Origin: Epiperipatus broadwayi
Taxonomy: Eukaryota > Onychophora > Udeonychophora > Euonychophora > Peripatidae
Length of the DNA stretch: 64,000 bases
Direction of reading: 5' to 3'
NCBI GenBank assembly: GCA_028023455.1
Contig: JAQFVV010006340.1
Span: forward strand, 2,401,438-2,465,437
Below are positions 1-11,977 of this stretch, in pieces. The notes beneath the pieces are model-generated. The model ran no database searches. It saw nothing but the letters and a program-made list of their open reading frames with translations, and was not told the DNA's origin. Both the position numbers and the translations under genes were made by a program. The number at the start of each line of letters is the position of its first letter. Position 1 is the first letter of the stretch.

Positions 1-577
1 AAATCAATTTCCTTTTAATTAAAATAACTTTATTCTTTTTATAAATTTATTACACTTATTCACCCATGTAGCAATATAAATACACACACTTCTAAACAAA
101 ATACAAGAGCACAAACCATATAACTCTCTCCCTCTTATGTTTTAATCTATTTTCATTTACCCATTTAAAATATATACACACACATATATAAAAAATAATC
201 TAACATAATATCACTTTTGATCGAGTATATATATATATGCTTGCTTATATCATACTATACCTTAGAACAGGGTTTGAACCCAGTGCTATTATATATATAT
301 ATATTCCTAAATCAATATACTTTTAATGTATTGATGCATTAATTTTAAAAAAAATCTAAACAGGCCAGTATAATTGAATACTGATAATAATAAAAAAATT
401 TGTCAATGCTTTTTTTAATTTTAAATGTGTTTCTTTTGCTATTGACAGATGGGTTCTTTTTGCAAAGTCATTTCTAGAATTGTTTTGGAGTAATAAAAAA
501 GTTATTTTTTGCAAACTTTATTAAGATTTATGTTTATTTTTTGCAATAATTGAGTAATACCTTACAAATCAACACCC

Positions 578-627
<50 letters not shown>

Positions 628-1386
628 AAGAGATGGCTTACAACTAGCTTATACAAACCTGTCCCAATGTCTTCTTCAATATCTGAATTCAAACCCAATG
701 GTAAGAAAAATAAGTATCTTACATACTTGATTATACAAATGTAATATATACCTTCATAAACATACATATACACTGATATGTTTGAGAGATTAATGTTTTT
801 TTTGTCTATCTTGAGTAAGTAAATAAATTGTTTGTTTACATGGTGCATATATATATATATACATATAAACATATGCATAGAAAATAATATGTTTGTTTAT
901 TGGTAGAAATTAATTGTTTCCTATTTGTTTATTCATATAATTTTATTAATAAAATTAAATACTAACTGACTGACATAGACAGACAAAGATTAGATTTATA
1001 TGAGGTCAAGATTTTTAATAACTGGTCGAATTTGAAATAATAAATATATTTTATAATGTGATTTTTTTTTGTTTTCAAGTAGCAATAATATGGTTTTTTA
1101 GTAGTCACGTGATGAAAGAGCGCTTCTCTTTACAATTGAAAAAAAAAGCAGAAGATCGTTGAGACCGGGAAAAACAGACAGCAAGAAAAGTAAAGTTTTT
1201 ATTTCTTCTGAAAGGGAAGAAAATAATTCTTTTGGCTGGTAAAGAAAATTGTTTGTAGTTTCCAGAAGTTAAAATTTAATAATGAACTAGGGGATTAAGT
1301 TGTTTTACAAGTTAAATTCATTATAGAAATCTTAATGCAATAGAAATCTGAATACTAAAAAGTAAAAGTAACTGTTTTTAAAGCTA

Positions 1387-1414
<28 letters not shown>
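1..1414. other. AT-rich DNA without a recognised gene
   Basis: No coding region is supported here. Open frames crossing the (TA)n tracts translate to Tyr-Ile repeats and are artefacts. A pol III box B-like word, GGTTTGAACC, sits at 271-280 and could be the relic of a tRNA-derived SINE, but I see no box A. The slightly less AT-rich stretch at about 1098-1200 carries no exon signature I can defend. Confidence 0.6.
580..624. repeat. (TA)n microsatellite
   Basis: This is an uninterrupted AT dinucleotide tract. It is followed directly by TGTAAG at 625-630, and CTTACA occurs a short distance before it (561-566). The pair resembles the TGTAA/TTACA words that border other (TA)n tracts in the window. 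Confidence 0.9.
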
Positions 1415-1417
<3 letters not shown>

Positions 1418-3292
1418 AACCATATATTTTAGCATAAAATATATTAATTGATGTAACTTATATAAAAATTTCTCTTTCTTCTTTTGGTGATTTGGTTGGC
1501 TTGATTCGCATTTGAAAAGATTATTTCTTATATTATTTTAATATAAATTTAAGTTTGCTTCATTCCATATGCTAACTTATATCAAAATGTTTAACTTTTT
1601 AAAATTTTACAACATATTAAAATTTGGTAAAATTTTAATTAAAAATAATATTTTGTTTTTATTTATTTAAAGTAATCTTAAATTATTATTTCTATTGAAT
1701 TAAAATAAAACCATTTGTTCAATTAAAATAAATTATTAAAATAAATACAATAATTACGTAGGCGTCTCAATGTAATAAAAGAAAAGAGCGCGAATTTCTA
1801 GGAGAATATCGTCTGTTAGTTTGTCTTTTGGTGGGAAGAAGAACAGAAATGGTCAAGGCAAATAGTGTAAATTTGCTGAGCTTATTTTGAAGCCATTAAT
1901 AAGTGAATAAATTACCACAAAATTTGTTATAAACATAAAATAACTTAGTGGTATCTAATTAAGATGGATCACTAAATTCAAAGATCTTTTCAAGTCGGTC
2001 GGCCAACTGAATCAAATCACCGTAGCGTTTTCCAATATCGCATTTTTGAAATGTCGGAGCTTCCCAGTTTGAAAGAATTAAATACAGGAATTTGGTATGT
2101 TTTGAAATATTTATTATTCTACAATTTGGAAAATTTGAATCAGTGTTTTAATTACAGAAGTCTTATTAAAATGAAAATTTGTTTTTTAAAAAGAAAAAAG
2201 TTTAAGTTAAAATAAAGTAAAGCGTTAAAGCTATCAAAATATTTAATATTTCCGTTTTTTAATTCTGATAAAATATAATATTGATTGATATTTAACTTTA
2301 CAATGCCATTAATATTTGTTAATTAATTTGTTTAACACTTGGATCATAAACATTTTTCAAATAATTAATCAAAGTTTTTTTTTATAATTGTATCGTCTAT
2401 TTAAAATGAATAAATTAATTGCCGTAATTCGTTATTCCTGGATTAACGCAATGGATAAATAAATACTTGCATGGATAGGATAAACTTGGAACACTTTTGA
2501 TAGAGAGATGTAGGGATTAATAACTTTATGAAAAACATTTTCATTTAAATTCTGTGTATCCTGTTTTAAAATTGTTTCATGTTGGGAGAGCCACGCAAAT
2601 CGTTAATCTAATATTGCTTTAATAACTAATCAAAATGGATAGAATTGCATGTATGGAATTTAACTACAGCTATAGCTATTACCTCATATAATTATTATTC
2701 TACACATTGTACATGGATTCCACGGATCACATTAGGAATTATAAAATGCTATAGAATCCAATTTATGATACACACATCTGCTAAAATTCATGTATTTGAA
2801 CTATAAAATGCTTTACATTTAGTTTTATCACACACACACACCGTTAAATGTTGTATGTTAATGAATAATACATTTATTTAATTTTATCGTTATATGAACT
2901 TGCATATGAAGTTCATAAGTTATATTTGTTAGATTTAAATTAATAAAGGTTGAATAAAATATTTATTCAAAAGAATAGCGCTTGCGGAGAAAGCTTAAAC
3001 AGTACTTAATGAATTCATGAGATATACCAATCTTTATGAGATATTTTGTGAGTCTTTCCAGATTTATATTCCCATGCCAATATTATTTACATTATATTAT
3101 ACATGTTTATTTTAAGCAAGATAAGTAGTACATTAGTTGTCCTGATTATTGTAATATTTTACTAAGCAAGAACCCACATTTGCTAAAGTGTCAGCGTATT
3201 CTGAATAATCAGAAGAATTGAGGGGGATGATTTGCACTTTAATGTGAAGTAAATTATAATGTTGTTTTAGTATGTTAAAGGCTTTAATCTGT

Positions 3293-3369
3293 GCTGGTGG
3301 TTAATCCGCAGATTATTTTAATTGCCATTTTGTATTTTACACACATTCCTGCGCTGGTGGTTAATCCGC
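3293..3369 (+). repeat. Paired GCTGGTGGTTAATCCGC box in repeat A, copy 1
   Basis: The same 17 bp word occurs at 3293-3309 and 3353-3369, a period of 60 bp, within very AT-rich sequence. Both boxes are retained in copy 2. Their GC-rich character and conservation could mark a protein-binding site or an RNA-processing site of the element. That is inference. Confidence 0.7.
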
Positions 3370-4899
3370 GGAATTGTGTGATTATACGTATGACTTTATG
3401 ATAGTGTTTAAATACGCAAAACGTTAGTATTATTTAATTCCTATGTGTAGATGAATACATCCACAGGAATATGTTTGCTTCACAGATATAAGTTGGGCAA
3501 AGTATTTTAGTTGATCTGCCAAATCATCTTCTTCATTTGTAAGCATAATTTATCGGTTAGATTGATAAATGGTAACAGGACATTCTATTCAAGTACTTCA
3601 TGATAATTAACTGTTGGTTAATTATTATCTACCGGAGTGTAAGTTTACATTTTCATTTAATTAATGATTACATTATAGCTAAAACATACAAACATCATAT
3701 TATTTATTATAGGTATACAGTAGGGATTTATTGAATCTGGAAATGACGTTCAATATTTCATAAGTTAATGCTGAATTTAATAATTGTCTCAATATTCATT
3801 ATATTAGATTGAAATAAGGTATGATTAGGTTTTTAAATACTGTACCTGTGAGATGTATTGAAGAAAGTCTATTGAACCATCATTTAATTATTTTATTTGT
3901 TTATTTATGTTTTATTTAAAATATTGAAATTAAATATTTATTGTTCATAAAGTTTGTAAATAAAAGTTGATTTATAATTAAACTTACTGTGCCGTTGCTA
4001 TGTGTCATTCATAACATCAGAAATCATAAACTTTGGATAGAGCATACATTATAGAGCATACATTGAATTACATATTATTGTCTACATGATATAAGAATTT
4101 ATTAATATTTTGAGAAAACATTAAGATGCTTTTCGTCTTTGGTAGTATATGATTGGTAAGGTACAATAAAATCCCATTTACCTTTTCCATCATTGTGGCT
4201 TTGCGTAGTTGATTCTAGTATAAAAATACAAATTAATTATTAAACTTGTGAACAGATTTATTCAATAATGATATGATTAAATATATTTACTTAACATTTT
4301 TAAATTTTCATTCGTCAATACAATCAGAGTCTCAATGATATATTAAATTATAAAAAGAACCCAATTATTCATGTTTATTAATTGCAAAGCTTTACCTGGA
4401 CTAGCATCTGTCTTAGAAATCATATAGATGATTTAAAATTTCATAATTTTATGTGGTTCCACAAATTACGCTATCTTGTACATGGTCGGCCATAGGGTCG
4501 CATACCATAAAAATCGCAAATTGAGGTTTAAGGGTGATAAAATTGCACTTATAATTTGTTTAATATGTTTTATAATAATACTATGATAGGTCTTCGCGGT
4601 ATACCCTGGCTGCGATCAAATAAATTATAAAAAGTTAGGTTAATTCATTAATTTTGTCTGTAGTAAGTTGCCCCAGATGTTGATTGTGGTCTTTTGTGCA
4701 TAAAATAAATAGTATGATATGCTTTTGGATACAGCTCTTAATAGCTGATAATGTGCAATGAGAGTTGATCAGTGACCAAGGTTGTAATTCCTAGTGCACT
4801 TACGTTACGTAGTTGAGATTACACAATTTACGGTTACAATTTATAGTGCCGCAACAAGTACGGCATGATGATGGGTAGTTGGAGGGGTGATGGAAGGTT

Positions 4900-4995
4900 G
4901 GTTACCACCTTTGTGAGCCATCAGCGTGGCTGGCTCGAGATGTTTTGGTTACAGCTTTTGGCGCAACGTGGCTGGCTCCGGGGATTTTGGTTACA
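4900..4995 (+). repeat. Terminal triplication of repeat A, copy 1
   Basis: GGTTAC occurs three times, at 4900, 4947 and 4989. The intervening units of 47 and 42 bp share the core CGTGGCTGGCTC. Copy 2 ends at the first equivalent GGTTACA, so copy 1 carries about 90 bp of extra terminal repeats. Confidence 0.7.
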
Positions 4996-6965
4996 ATATA
5001 TATATATATATATATATAATCAAGTTAAGTTATAATATACGGTATAATACAGGAAACATTATGATATATTTGGGGTAGAAAATTAAATACTGTGGGGCGT
5101 TTCTAACTAAATTCTATGTCACTGCTTGATTATGAAATTATAAGATCTGTCATCAAAATGTCTATTTTGGAAATGCTGGTGCACTACTATTTTTTCATGG
5201 ATTCATCCGATGAGGAAAGCTATTTCATATATATATAAATAACAACAATAAAGTTGGTGAAATGGAACTTTGCCATGGATATTGACATTTTTCTTTTATT
5301 GACTGAATGCTTGATTTACTCAAGAGAAATCATATACTTAATTCACGTGATGATTATATATATATATTTTACTTTTGTAATTTTTTATTTGAAAGTTTAT
5401 GTATTGTTTTTTTTTATTGTGTGTTTAAAATGTATTTTTCCAAATTCAACCAGCTACAACTTAAAAGTGAACCAATGGATGGAGAAATTATTGTTGATGT
5501 AAATTTACAAAATAACCCTCTTCAATTAATATTGATAGAGATATATGTATATAATTTTTAAATAAAGTAAATTTTTAGATTCCTCTAAAAGTCAAAGGTA
5601 ATCCTTCCAGGTGACCTTTTCTCAAGTATGATTTTTATATTTATAATATTGAGGGCAAGACTTTAAGACAACAAGATTAGATAGATAATACACTAATCAA
5701 TTTTACTAATATTTACTTGTAATTTTATTTATTCTGAATATATAATTAATTTCTGAATAAATGGTCTTTAGCTGTCATTAATTTCTACCATAACTTTAAC
5801 CTACATTAAGATAAATGGGAGTGGGCATTTTTAGTGAAAATACATTTACCCTAGCTTATAAATATTGTAATAATTATTCTAATGGAGTAATTTTATAATT
5901 AATGAATTTTAGTGTGATTTTCTTTATTTTGTGTTATGTTTATATATATATATATATATATATATATGTAATGAATTACAGAATATAATGTTATACATAA
6001 TATAAGTCAAATTATTATGTTTTGTTTTCTTATATGAAGTCACCAACATGATAAGAAAAACATTTTTTGATATCTAAATATTAATCTTTTATTATTTTTT
6101 TGTTTGTAAATATTTATATTCTTTATATATGTTGTTAATAAAATAGTTGTTTAGATCAATCTGATCTCCGTTTGGTCATCACCACCATCACTACTGTGCA
6201 TTGACACCATTAGATGTTGATCATCATCATCGCATTATGAATGTACACTACTATAGGTTTGATGATCATCGTCATCATTATGTATTGCTTTTATAAATAA
6301 TTGATCATCATCAATATTTTCCTATATCTGGGCTTATATATAGATGGGCAGATTTAGATTATAATTGAGTAGGTTCATCCCCGAAGAGAGCTGATTGTAA
6401 GAACTCCCTGAGTTCGAATTCCGTGGTGTAATGAGACTTAAAATGGAGATGTATAAATATGTGCTGCTCTAGGTTACATTGAAACATTTTTAAGTAGATT
6501 ATAGAATAGTATATTGAAAATAGATGTGACTTGGAACTAGGAATTTCATTGTGACATCGTTAGCATTCTATTTGAAGGCTCAGGTCTGATAGTAGTGAGA
6601 TGTGCTCCCTCTATTACATGCCATTGCTAATTCTGTAACATCTGACACACCCCAAACTATTGTAAAATCACAAATTTAGGATATGACTCATTGTGGTTGG
6701 GTTGACACATTTCATCCAAGTTATCCAACTACTTAGTCATATTCGTGTCATCATAGGGTGTAACTTGTGGTCCGAGTATATCTGGCACTATTAATTTTGA
6801 GGTAGTGGGTTCTGTTATAACTGGCATAAAAGGTGTTAGGCATGGAGATGTTACAGTTGATAAAGGTAAGCCAAGTGTATTTCGGACTTGGACATCTGTG
6901 TATGGTCGTCCATTGTACTTGGTGCCGCAACAGGGTATGGCAGGTAAGGTTAATAGTGTTGTCCC

Positions 6966-7049
<84 letters not shown>

Positions 7050-8460
7050 TGTGATAATTTAATTTTTGGAATGGCAGTGTGATGTCAACCATGACTAAAT
7101 TGTATCAAAAATCATACAAGTATTGTACATTTATATTTGAACATATTTAAGCTAGGTCTAAATTTTAAACTGATAGAGCTAATTGTTAATTAGTTATTGA
7201 TAAATATCTATGTGTATGTTTTGACATAAAATTGGGTCACAGTATGCTCATTGTGAGAGACTCTTTGGCCAATAAATTAATTACATAACCTGGCCATTCA
7301 TCTATTCTCCTGATTTAGTTCCCATTGCATTTTGGTTATTTTCAAAATTAAAAACTGCACTGAAAGGATCATGATTTTCTACAATAACTGATATCTAATA
7401 GAATGTGAAGAAACTGCTCAACAGTATTCTTAAAAATGACTTCCAAGTGTGCTTTCAGATACGAAAACACCATTTTAATCAGTGTATAAATGCACAATGA
7501 ATCTACTTTGAAGGTGACAGTCACCACTAGTGTACTCTTTCACATGTATATTTTGGATAGAAACTTTTTGAAAGTTAAATTGTCATATCTCATACATATA
7601 TTTTGTTAAAAAATGCAAGTCAATAACTTCTTGAGTAATATTAGCAAAGAAAGTCACATTGTGATCAGACCACATTATGAAAAGAATGGATATTACATCA
7701 TTTCTATAACTGTTCTAAAATAATTTGAAATATTTTAGAAGATTAGGAAACAATATCAATATTTTAAAGCGGAACTGGATAGTTTGATCACAGATTAATA
7801 TGTTTTCATTCACATTTTGAATACAAACTTTAATTTAAAAAGATGTTATTCATTTTGTATAGTTATTCGGCTCTGCTAAGAATTCAATCTCATAAGCATT
7901 ATTTGTTGCATTAATAATCTCATTTCATCACTATTTGAAAAGTTCAAAAATGAATTTTTTATTTTTTTTCCATTTACAAATGTATATTACTACCAAACAA
8001 GTTCAAGTTATTGAATTTTAATGTATAATAATGGTTTATTGCTAAAACTAAAAGTTGGGAAGTAACAATGTCTCACTCTATTAATTTTGACAAAGTGCAG
8101 GAGAGCTAATTAAAATAAATACATATTATTCTACTTCTAGATTTCTCTCTCAAATAGAAATAAAATACAGATATCATCAAGAGAAGGAATTTAAACTGAA
8201 ATAGTTGAAATATCTTTGCAATTATGCTGCTAGAAAGAAAATTGCAATGAAAGTTGTTTATTCACTACAAATTTTTTATTATGATAGTAATAATTGCCAT
8301 AATAATTAGAAAATGTCTCTATAAATATTATGTCAGATAGATGAACAACATACTATTAATCCCTTATATGTATCACTGATTTTTAGTTGACTCATTCATA
8401 ATAACTCTGCTAAACCTTTTCAACACTGCTAATTATTTATTTATCAGGCACTGACATAAC
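4996..8460. other. AT-rich DNA without a recognised gene
   Basis: It contains (TA)n tracts just after 4995 and near 5940-5968. At about 6170-6330 there is an imprecise cluster of GATCATCATC-like words. A pol III box B-like word lies near 6410-6422 without a clear box A. A fragment at about 6923-6950 resembles the GTGCCGCAACAAG segment near the 3' end of repeat A. None of the short open frames has a recognisable domain. Confidence 0.6.
6971..7046. repeat. (TA)n microsatellite
   Basis: Two AT dinucleotide runs are separated by a single phase slip (TTAT). The frame that reads through is only repeated Tyr-Ile codons. Confidence 0.95.
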
Positions 8461-9214
8461 TTAACCCTTTTCCCGCGCTCGACGAGGCTCCTCGTCGACA
8501 TCTGAAATCACTCTAACTCAGTTCGTTTTCATACGAAAAAATTCGTTAAATACGTATTGAATTCGTTTTTAAAAGTTCTGTACGATCGTGACATCTTCCA
8601 ATTTATTTTAGAAGTAAAAAATAGAAAAAAACACATTTAAACCTAAACAAAGAAGGAACATTATTTGTGATTGGTTCTTAGCATGCTCTCAGCCGAAAAA
8701 GACATTCTGATTGGCTGGAAAGAACAAAGAAACTGCCTGATCAAAGAAAATAAAGAAAAACGCTGAGATTTTCATTTCAAATACGATTTAAATTATTATT
8801 AAATAATATTTATGGAAATTAAACATAATTTTCAGAGAGAATAATAAAAAAACAAAATTATTTTCGAAAAATATTGAAGATTTTAGTACAAATATTGAAG
8901 TTGTAATAAAAAGAAATATTTACTTTTCTATAACGTAAAAGTCGATCTTTTTGTTTACATTATAACTTTTATGTTGCCGATATTCAATATCTTAGAATAA
9001 ATAAATAGCAATTTATTTTTGAAAGAACTTTCGTTGTCTTCACAACCTTAAAAATTAATTATATACTTTTTATAAACGTATCTGAGTTGAATTTAATATT
9101 ATAGGCGAATATGTTTTAACAATAGGCTTTGTCTTCAGTTTGTGAGTTGGCCAATTAAAAGATTTGATTTTTATCTGATACAACCAATGATAAAATTAGC
9201 GGTTTAAGGGTTAA
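8461..9214. mobile_element. piggyBac-type MITE with TTAA duplications
   Basis: TTAA at 8461-8464 and TTAA at 9211-9214 bracket a 746 bp segment. It begins CCCTTTTCCCGC and, read from the other end, CCCTTAAACCGC, so about 9 of 12 terminal bases agree. piggyBac transposons insert into and duplicate TTAA, and commonly have CCC-starting termini. There is no transposase frame, so this would be a non-autonomous element. Just inside the left end is a perfect hairpin (8479-8498, 8 bp stem TCGACGAG, 4-base loop). The assignment rests on TSD plus termini. An autonomous relative would confirm it. Confidence 0.65.
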
Positions 9215-9228
9215 TCTACTATAAAAGA

Positions 9229-9869
9229 CAAAACTCTCCACACAGTAGTACAACCCAGTGCAAGGCAGAGTAATCAATAGATGCAGGAAGCTTTGTACAT
9301 AAAATATCTACCTTGTGCTTACTCATCCAATATCCCCAGATTAGTTTCTAGCTTGTAGCTTTCATCAGTGATTAGCTTTGTATCTGAAAGCATTGCATCT
9401 AGATCTTAGAATTAAATGCAACCCTCCAGCAGCCACCTTTTACTTTTTAGCTAACTATAAATATTTGAGTGTGAAATGAAACCACTATAATATTTTCACA
9501 GTTAAACTCATTAGTTTGCATAGTCATATAAATTTGAACTCAGTCCATCATCCATACTTTATATTGTATTTGATTTTTTAATCACAACAGTCAACAAACT
9601 TTTATGGGCAGGATTGATATATAAACATCAAACTTCACAGAACCACCATTCTTTATGCTTACACAAGCTGTTTTCACAGAGGCTCTTCACTGATAAAAGT
9701 GACAAGCTAGAAACTAATCTGAAGATATTATTTGAGTAGGAAGTAAATAGAAATTATAGGTACAAACCTTTCTGCACCCATTGATTACTCTGGCTTGGAC
9801 TGAGTTGTGCTACTGTATGGAGAGTTTTGCCTCTGTGAAAACAGCTTGCATAAGCATAAAGAATGGAGA
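9229..9869. mobile_element. Foldback repeat family C, copy 1 (nested inverted repeats)
   Basis: Arm 9229-9357 starts CAAAACTCTCC. Its reverse complement returns at about 9699-9829 and ends GGAGAGTTTTG. A second inverted pair is interleaved with the first: about 9644-9684 pairs with 9829-9869 at high identity. No coding capacity is visible. The same outer arms recur at 53852-54267, so this is a dispersed family. It could be a foldback DNA element or a rearranged MITE. Confidence 0.65.
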
Positions 9870-10128
9870 ATGTGTGATGTTTGATGGTTTAATCTACCAT
9901 CATTAAATACCTACACTGTTCTAATGATTACTTTGATTTTTTAAAATTGAGTTTATCATTAAATTGATCCTTTCTTCTGTCAATTGCTCTATTATATTAT
10001 ATGAATCAACATTTACCATATCATTTGCAGTTTTTTTAAAAATAAAAAATATATGTATATGTAATGTATTATTGTTGATTAATTAAATTATTAAAATGTA
10101 TATATTTAAAAAAGCCAAAAGATTATAC

Positions 10129-10993
10129 TAAAATAAAGTAGTAATTATAAAGTTTATTAAACGCCCATTATTATATTAAGTAATAATTTACTAAGGCTGT
10201 AACCTTAGAAATAAGCGTCTGAAAAATACGAAGGTAAGGACCTCTATAGGTCTTAAAATCACAAGCTTACGCTATGAAGAAAAGAGAGAATCCTTTGGGA
10301 GAATCCTTTCTTTACTTCAACCTACTTTTATATATAAATAGGTGAAGCTGAAGTGTTTTGATCTAAGAGTGTGAAGCTATTCAATACTTCACTAATTAAG
10401 TCCACAATTCTTATAATACATTAATACTCGCGAAATCTTACGATTTACTACGAGTCAATGAAAAGATCTTATAGTAAGAAATCTGTTACGATAATTTAAA
10501 GTTGTAATTATAAATTTTATTAAACGCCCATTATTATATTAAGTAATAATAGAGGTCCTTACCTTCGTATTTTTCAGACGCTTATTTCTAAGGTTACAGC
10601 CTTAGTAAATTATTACTTAATATAATAATGGGCATTTAATAAAATTTATAATTACAACTTTAAATTATCGTAACAGATTTCTTACTATAAGATCTTTTCA
10701 TTGACTCGTAGTAAATCGTAAGATTTCGCGAGTATTAGTGTATTATAAGAATTGTGGACTTAATTAGTGAAGTATTGAATAGCTTCACACTCTTAGATCA
10801 AAACACTTCAGCTTCACCTATTTATATATAAAAGTAGGTTGAAGTAAAGAAAGGATTCTCCCAAAGGATTCTCTCTTTTCTTCATAGCGTAAGCTTGTGT
10901 TTTTAAGACCTATAGAGGTCCTTACCTTCGTATTTTTCAGACGCTTATTTCTAAGGTTACAGCCTTAGTAAATTATTACTTAAAATAAAGTAG
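10129..10993. mobile_element. Palindromic (self-complementary) element with 13 bp flanking direct repeat
   Basis: TAAAATAAAGTAG at 10129-10141 is repeated exactly at 10981-10993. Between them, left arm 10142-10550 and right arm 10610-10980 are reverse complements with only a few mismatches. The 59 bp between the arms is itself a copy of a block found in each arm (the AGGTCCTTACCTTCG segment). The order is a-b-R-a, then b'-a'-R'-b', then a truncated a'. No frame codes for a recognisable protein. The exact direct repeats suggest a target-site duplication. The length of 13 bp is more typical of retroposition than of most cut-and-paste transposases. The near identity of the arms implies recent formation or gene conversion. 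Confidence 0.75.
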
Positions 10994-11977
10994 CAAAGTG
11001 AAATGGAATATAGAAGAAAATAATATTATTTCAAAGTAATACAGGATTATGAGTTGTATTGCTTTGTTAGTGTTAGTAAAATACAAATAGAAACACAATG
11101 ATAAAAATTATAATGTAATTGATTACTAAAATATATTTATATATAAGGAAGATGCAATCTAAGTAATATATTTTTTTTTAATGTTTTATTATCTTAATTC
11201 TATTGTTTATTTTTGGTGTATTAAATTTTCTCCATTTACTTATCTGTACCCACACAATAGTAGAAAATGTGATAATTACAATATAATTATATACTATCTA
11301 AATTCCATTTTTAATTTCTAATGTATTGACTACTAATAAAATTTTTCCTCACTTTACCATGCATTATATTTTTCTCCATTTCTCTGGGTATACTCTTGTA
11401 TTAGTAAAGGGTTTCATAATTACAATCTACTTAACATAATATTTCCAGTCAATAATTATCAATAGCTTTATCACATAATATATTACTTTTATTAATTACT
11501 TTTATTGATTACAAAAAAAAAACCCAATAATTTTAAATTATTTTATATGTTAACATTATTTATGAATTAAGTAAATAATTTAAATTGTGTTTCTATCATG
11601 AGTTTAATTTCTCATTTGTAAGTGGAGTATGAACAGAATTCCATCATATTAAACATGCAGCCATTTTAAAAATATTACAAATTACCTGAGGTTTTAAATA
11701 ATTGAGATACAGACTATCTTTTCGACATATATGTGTTCAAGTGTATCAGTGTCATAAGATAGAATGGAGAGTGGTGGGTCATGTGAAAGTCTGTGCTCAT
11801 ATACCCTATATACTAAGGTTTTAAAATAATTAAATGCCATAACGCAAAAATATATATCCCATATACTTCTCTTAAATAGAGAGAGAGAGAAGGTTATGCA
11901 AGATTGGTGAAATATTTGTTAAGTTTATAAATAAGAAATAACTTTCATTGTGTGTGTGTGTATATATATATATAAAC
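10994..11977. other. AT-rich DNA without a recognised gene
   Basis: I see no exon, RNA gene or complete element here. A (TG)n(TA)n microsatellite at about 11950-11974 lies just before repeat A copy 2. Confidence 0.6.

Larger units (their letters stand above)
1415..4995 (+). mobile_element. Repeat family A, copy 1 (TGTAACC...GGTTACA element, 3.6 kb)
   Basis: This segment is repeated in direct orientation at 11978-15459, and the two copies align by eye over their whole length with small indels. It starts TGTAACC and ends GGTTACA, so it has 7 bp inverted termini of the TG...CA type, and it lies between two (TA)n tracts. No open frame of meaningful length is conserved between copies. An internal 17 bp box (GCTGGTGGTTAATCCGC) occurs twice about 60 bp apart. 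TG...CA ends with no coding capacity fit a solo LTR of a long-LTR retrotransposon. A non-autonomous TIR element with a preference for TA runs is the alternative. Both copies are flanked on each side by (TA)n, which argues for independent insertions rather than two LTRs of one element. Confidence 0.75.

Noticed and set aside
534-878. Open frames of 64-114 codons across the (TA)n tract
   Set aside because: They are mostly Tyr-Ile repeats from dinucleotide DNA and exist on both strands, with no domain.
5158-5235. A short plus-strand reading with MDSSDEES, reminiscent of transposase N-termini
   Set aside because: It has only about 26 codons before a stop, no downstream transposase-like frame and no splice evidence.
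6340-6450. Possible tRNA-derived SINE (box B-like GAGTTCGAATTCC)
   Set aside because: There is an extra base in box B and no acceptable box A. The pair in the gypsy LTR is far better.
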